Source of the DNA: Trueperaceae bacterium
GTDB taxonomy: Bacteria > Deinococcota > Deinococci > Deinococcales > Trueperaceae
NCBI GenBank assembly: GCA_036381595.1
Contig: DASVCN010000021.1
Span: forward strand, 31,001-95,000
Direction: 5' to 3'
Length of the DNA: 64,000 nt
Positions 60,787 through 64,000 of the stretch are shown piece after piece (the stretch's first letter is position 1; every line of letters begins with the position of its first letter). The notes beneath the pieces were generated by a model, which saw nothing but the letters and a program-made list of their open reading frames with translations, did no database searches and was not told the origin of the DNA. A program made the position numbers and the translations under genes.

Positions 60787-61221
60787 ATGGCCAAGACGCA
60801 GAGGACCGTCGTTCATCGGCTCGCAGGCAAGCGGTTCGTGGGGATCGACCCCGATGGTCTGAGGGTGATGATCGACGGCGAGGAAGAGGCACGCACCGGC
60901 ATGCGGCCCATGCAGCTGGTGCTCAACGCCGTGGGTGCGTGCGCCGCCATCGACATCGTCGAGATGATCCGCAAGCGGCGCCTGGAACTCCGCTCCTACA
61001 GGATCGAGCTCGAAGGGGAGCGGGCCGACGGAACGCCCTCCTACTACACCCGCATCAGAGCCCGGCACATCTTCGACGCGCCCGGGCTAGAGCGGTCGAT
61101 GGCCGAACGGTTCGTAGACCTGGGGATGAACAAGTACTGCTCGGTGGCCTCGTCGCTGAAGGCGCAGATGGAGTACGAGGTGGTGCTGGAGCACGAGGAT
61201 GCGGAGGTAGGAGCGAAGTAG
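60787..61221 (+). CDS. OsmC-family protein
   Basis: A 144-residue peroxidase-type protein. The two redox Cys lie in NAVGACAAIDIVEM and MNKYCSVASSL, the OsmC/Ohr arrangement. Detoxifies organic or fatty-acid peroxides. GATAAT/TAATCT lies five to seven bases before the ATG, suggesting leaderless. Confidence 0.9.
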   Translation: MAKTQRTVVHRLAGKRFVGIDPDGLRVMIDGEEEARTGMRPMQLVLNAVGACAAIDIVEMIRKRRLELRSYRIELEGERADGTPSYYTRIRARHIFDAPGLERSMAERFVDLGMNKYCSVASSLKAQMEYEVVLEHEDAEVGAK

Positions 61222-61297
61222 GCGAAGGCCCGAACGTGGTGTGGCCGCTGGTCCCATGGGGTACTCAGCGCCGAGGCTGTTGCCGAGAGGGGGGCAG

Positions 61298-61567
61298 ATG
61301 AGCGACTACCGTTCACCCGGCCAGACACCGCTACCCGATCCGACAGAGATGCCCGAACCGCGGACACCGCCGCTCGACGATGCCGAGGACGAGGGGCCCG
61401 CTGGCGTCCCCGAGCGTCCCGAGCGGCCGGACGACGAGAACACGAAGCTGCCCGACGATCCGGGCCGGGGCCAGAAACGTCGCGAGCACGGGCGAGGCAC
61501 TCCCAACGAGGACCAGCCCGGACGTCAGGACCGGAGCACGGAGCGGGGTGGGGACGAACAGGGCTGA
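61298..61567 (+). CDS. Pro/acid-rich disordered small protein
   Basis: An 89-residue protein from ATG 61298 with GAGAGGGGGG ahead. Composition is Pro, Asp, Glu, Arg and Gly (PLPDPTEMPEPRTPPLDDAE), without hydrophobic core. Not recognised. Similar style to the protein at 12.7 kb. Confidence 0.5.
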   Translation: MSDYRSPGQTPLPDPTEMPEPRTPPLDDAEDEGPAGVPERPERPDDENTKLPDDPGRGQKRREHGRGTPNEDQPGRQDRSTERGGDEQG

Positions 61568-61622
61568 GCAGTAGGCTGTCCCGGTCCATCGGGCGGCCCG
61601 GCTGCTGACCGAACGGTTCTGT

Positions 61623-61874
61623 TCAGGCCTCCAGCGGTCCTGGGACGGTGATCGTCGTCGCGAACGCCTCGCCAGCCTGCCCGGCCGCGAAACCGGTCTG
61701 CACCCCCATCAGGTAGCCGAGCTTGAGCATGAAGAGGATCGTTTCGGCGTCTCCCGCGGCGATCCTCCCCTGCACGTACTCCTCCGTGCCTTCAGGCAGA
61801 TCCACCGACGCGATCTCCTCGCCGTGGTTCTGTCGCATCTCACGCAAGAACGCTTCGATCATCTCGTCGTTCAT
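61623..61874 (-). CDS. Small protein of unknown function next to mgsA
   Basis: An 83-residue protein starting in an ATGA overlap with mgsA, so co-translated. [20 protein letters not shown] and [20 protein letters not shown] are helical. Not recognised. Confidence 0.7.
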   Translation of the reverse strand: MNDEMIEAFLREMRQNHGEEIASVDLPEGTEEYVQGRIAAGDAETILFMLKLGYLMGVQTGFAAGQAGEAFATTITVPGPLEA

Positions 61875-62314
61875 CGGTCGTTCCTCGTTTCGGTAGTGAG
61901 AGTTGCCGAGGACTCCTCGAGCTGCTCCTCCAGCCAGGCCACTATCGCCTCGGCACTGCCCAGGTTGGTGGCGAGCGGTACGTCGTGAACGTCGCAGATC
62001 CGCAGGAGCGCGGAGACGTCCGGCTCGTGGGGTTGCGACGTGAGCGGGTCGCGGAAGAAGATCACGGCCAGCACCCGCCCGTCGGCGATCCGCGCCCCCA
62101 CCTGGAGGTCCCCTCCCTGGGGGCCGGACTGTAGTCGCTCGACCGGCAGCCGCGCCTTCTCGCTCAACACCTTCCCGGTAGTGCTGGTCGCGATCAGTGG
62201 GAATCGGCCGAGGATGTCGGCATGGTCCTTGGCGAAGATGGCGAGATCCAGCTTCTTCTTATCATGGGCGATGAGAGCAACTGACTTTGTCGACTCGACG
62301 GTCCCGGCCTCCAT
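61871..62314 (-). CDS. mgsA: Methylglyoxal synthase
   Basis: A 147-residue enzyme turning dihydroxyacetone phosphate into methylglyoxal. Catalytic Asp69 in [12 protein letters not shown], phosphate-site [10 protein letters not shown] and the [14 protein letters not shown] end are diagnostic. Gives an overflow bypass of glycolysis when phosphate is short. Confidence 0.95.
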   Translation of the reverse strand: MEAGTVESTKSVALIAHDKKKLDLAIFAKDHADILGRFPLIATSTTGKVLSEKARLPVERLQSGPQGGDLQVGARIADGRVLAVIFFRDPLTSQPHEPDVSALLRICDVHDVPLATNLGSAEAIVAWLEEQLEESSATLTTETRNDR

Positions 62315-62631
62315 GGACTCAAGTCTTGCACGTTCGGCGAAGAGGTGCAGTTTCGGCCGCCTTAGCGGGCGGTTTTCTCCCTGCAGGGGGCGGTTCTACT
62401 CAGCTTGACACCTCTTCCGCCATGGGTATACACTTGCTTTTGCCGCTCGCAAGAGGGGCGTGTACGTTGACAGGTGGCGAGCCAAGTAATTGGCAACAAG
62501 GCATTGCGCGATTTCTCGTGCTGGACGCCTTCTGGTGTTCGGTGTGGGGTTGCGCAGGTCGAGTAGTTTCTCGTGTCGCATTGTTTTTTGACTGGTCCCT
62601 TTCTTTTCGGGGTTGGGGCTGGTTTTGTTTT
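62315..62631 (+). promoter_or_regulatory. 317-base leader and promoter region of the 23S rRNA gene
   Basis: No gene. It holds the promoter at 62405-62432, then a T/G-rich leader of about 190 bases. TTTCTCGTG occurs twice (62512-62520 and 62568-62576), possibly part of rRNA processing or antitermination signals. Divergent from mgsA. Confidence 0.7.
62405..62432 (+). promoter_or_regulatory. 23S rRNA promoter
   Basis: TTGACA (62405-62410), 16-base spacer, TATACA (62427-62432). About 200 bases before the mature 23S 5' end. Confidence 0.75.

Positions 62632-64000
<1,369 letters not shown>

Noticed and set aside
62467..62495. Second 23S promoter from TTGACA at 62467
   Set aside because: No acceptable -10 box at 15-19 bases; only the promoter at 62405-62432 has both elements.

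Overview
The window is a 64 kb, high-GC, gene-dense bacterial chromosome segment, most consistent with the Deinococcota (Deinococcus-Thermus), possibly a Truepera-like lineage. The reasons are: a zinc-type L32 protein that by memory closely resembles the Thermus form; a 23S rRNA gene with its own promoter and no 16S gene beside it; many first genes with a TAnnnT -10 box 5-10 bases before the start codon and no Shine-Dalgarno (leaderless mRNAs, as described for Deinococcus); and secreted or outer-membrane-type proteins. The lineage is an inference, not a measurement. No CRISPR array, transposase, integrase, phage gene or tRNA was found.

Layout. (1) 1-8.7 kb, minus strand: a carbohydrate-uptake operon read from a GntR/FCD regulator through a Cys/Met-metabolism-type PLP enzyme, a large solute-binding protein, two permeases, a 58-residue membrane protein missed by usual length cut-offs, a UgpC/MalK-type ATPase and a heparinase II/III-like lyase that leaves the window. 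A perfect TGGTATTACCA palindrome lies before the regulator. (2) 9-14 kb: azlCD amino-acid exporter, a lipoprotein, secreted proteins, a methyltransferase and a COG4315 repeat protein. (3) 14-17 kb: D-2-hydroxyacid dehydrogenase, sugar-nucleotide epimerase and EamA transporter. (4) 17-22.7 kb, minus strand: GbsR/MarR regulator, FtsX-type permease, LolA-like protein, second permease, LolD-like ATPase and a beta-rich envelope protein that appears frameshifted. (5) 22.8-34.8 kb: antiporter, aroC, redox protein, C45 hydrolase, DUF983, rfbB, a coiled-coil envelope protein whose promoter resembles that of region 4, a second azlCD pair, aldo/keto reductase, DUF892 protein, ferredoxin and a glycine-zipper protein. 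(6) 34.9-42.6 kb: murJ, DtxR/MntR regulator, a BTAD regulator with a decayed P-loop, a lipoprotein subtilase and csaA. (7) 42.7-48 kb, minus strand: yceD-rpmF-fabH-fabD-fabG-acpP-fabF, from a consensus promoter. (8) 48-50 kb: hisA, mutM (apparently starting at ATC) and a thioesterase. (9) 50-52 kb, minus strand: ECF sigma, anti-sigma and a two-repeat COG4315 protein. (10) 52-59 kb, plus strand: MFS transporter, amidohydrolase, ArgH-like lyase and a second sugar ABC system without its own ATPase. (11) 59-62.3 kb: small metabolic and stress genes. (12) 62.6 kb to the end: 23S rRNA.

How they fit together. Regions 1 and 10 are two carbohydrate or sugar-acid uptake modules; the region 1 ATPase could serve both. 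Regions 4 and 5 (29.0-30.2 kb) probably form one envelope-transport regulon. The sigma/anti-sigma pair plausibly controls the COG4315 proteins. The most unusual signals are the ATC start of mutM, the shared operator-promoter motif, the P-loop loss in the BTAD regulator, the frameshifted envelope gene and the widespread leaderless promoters.
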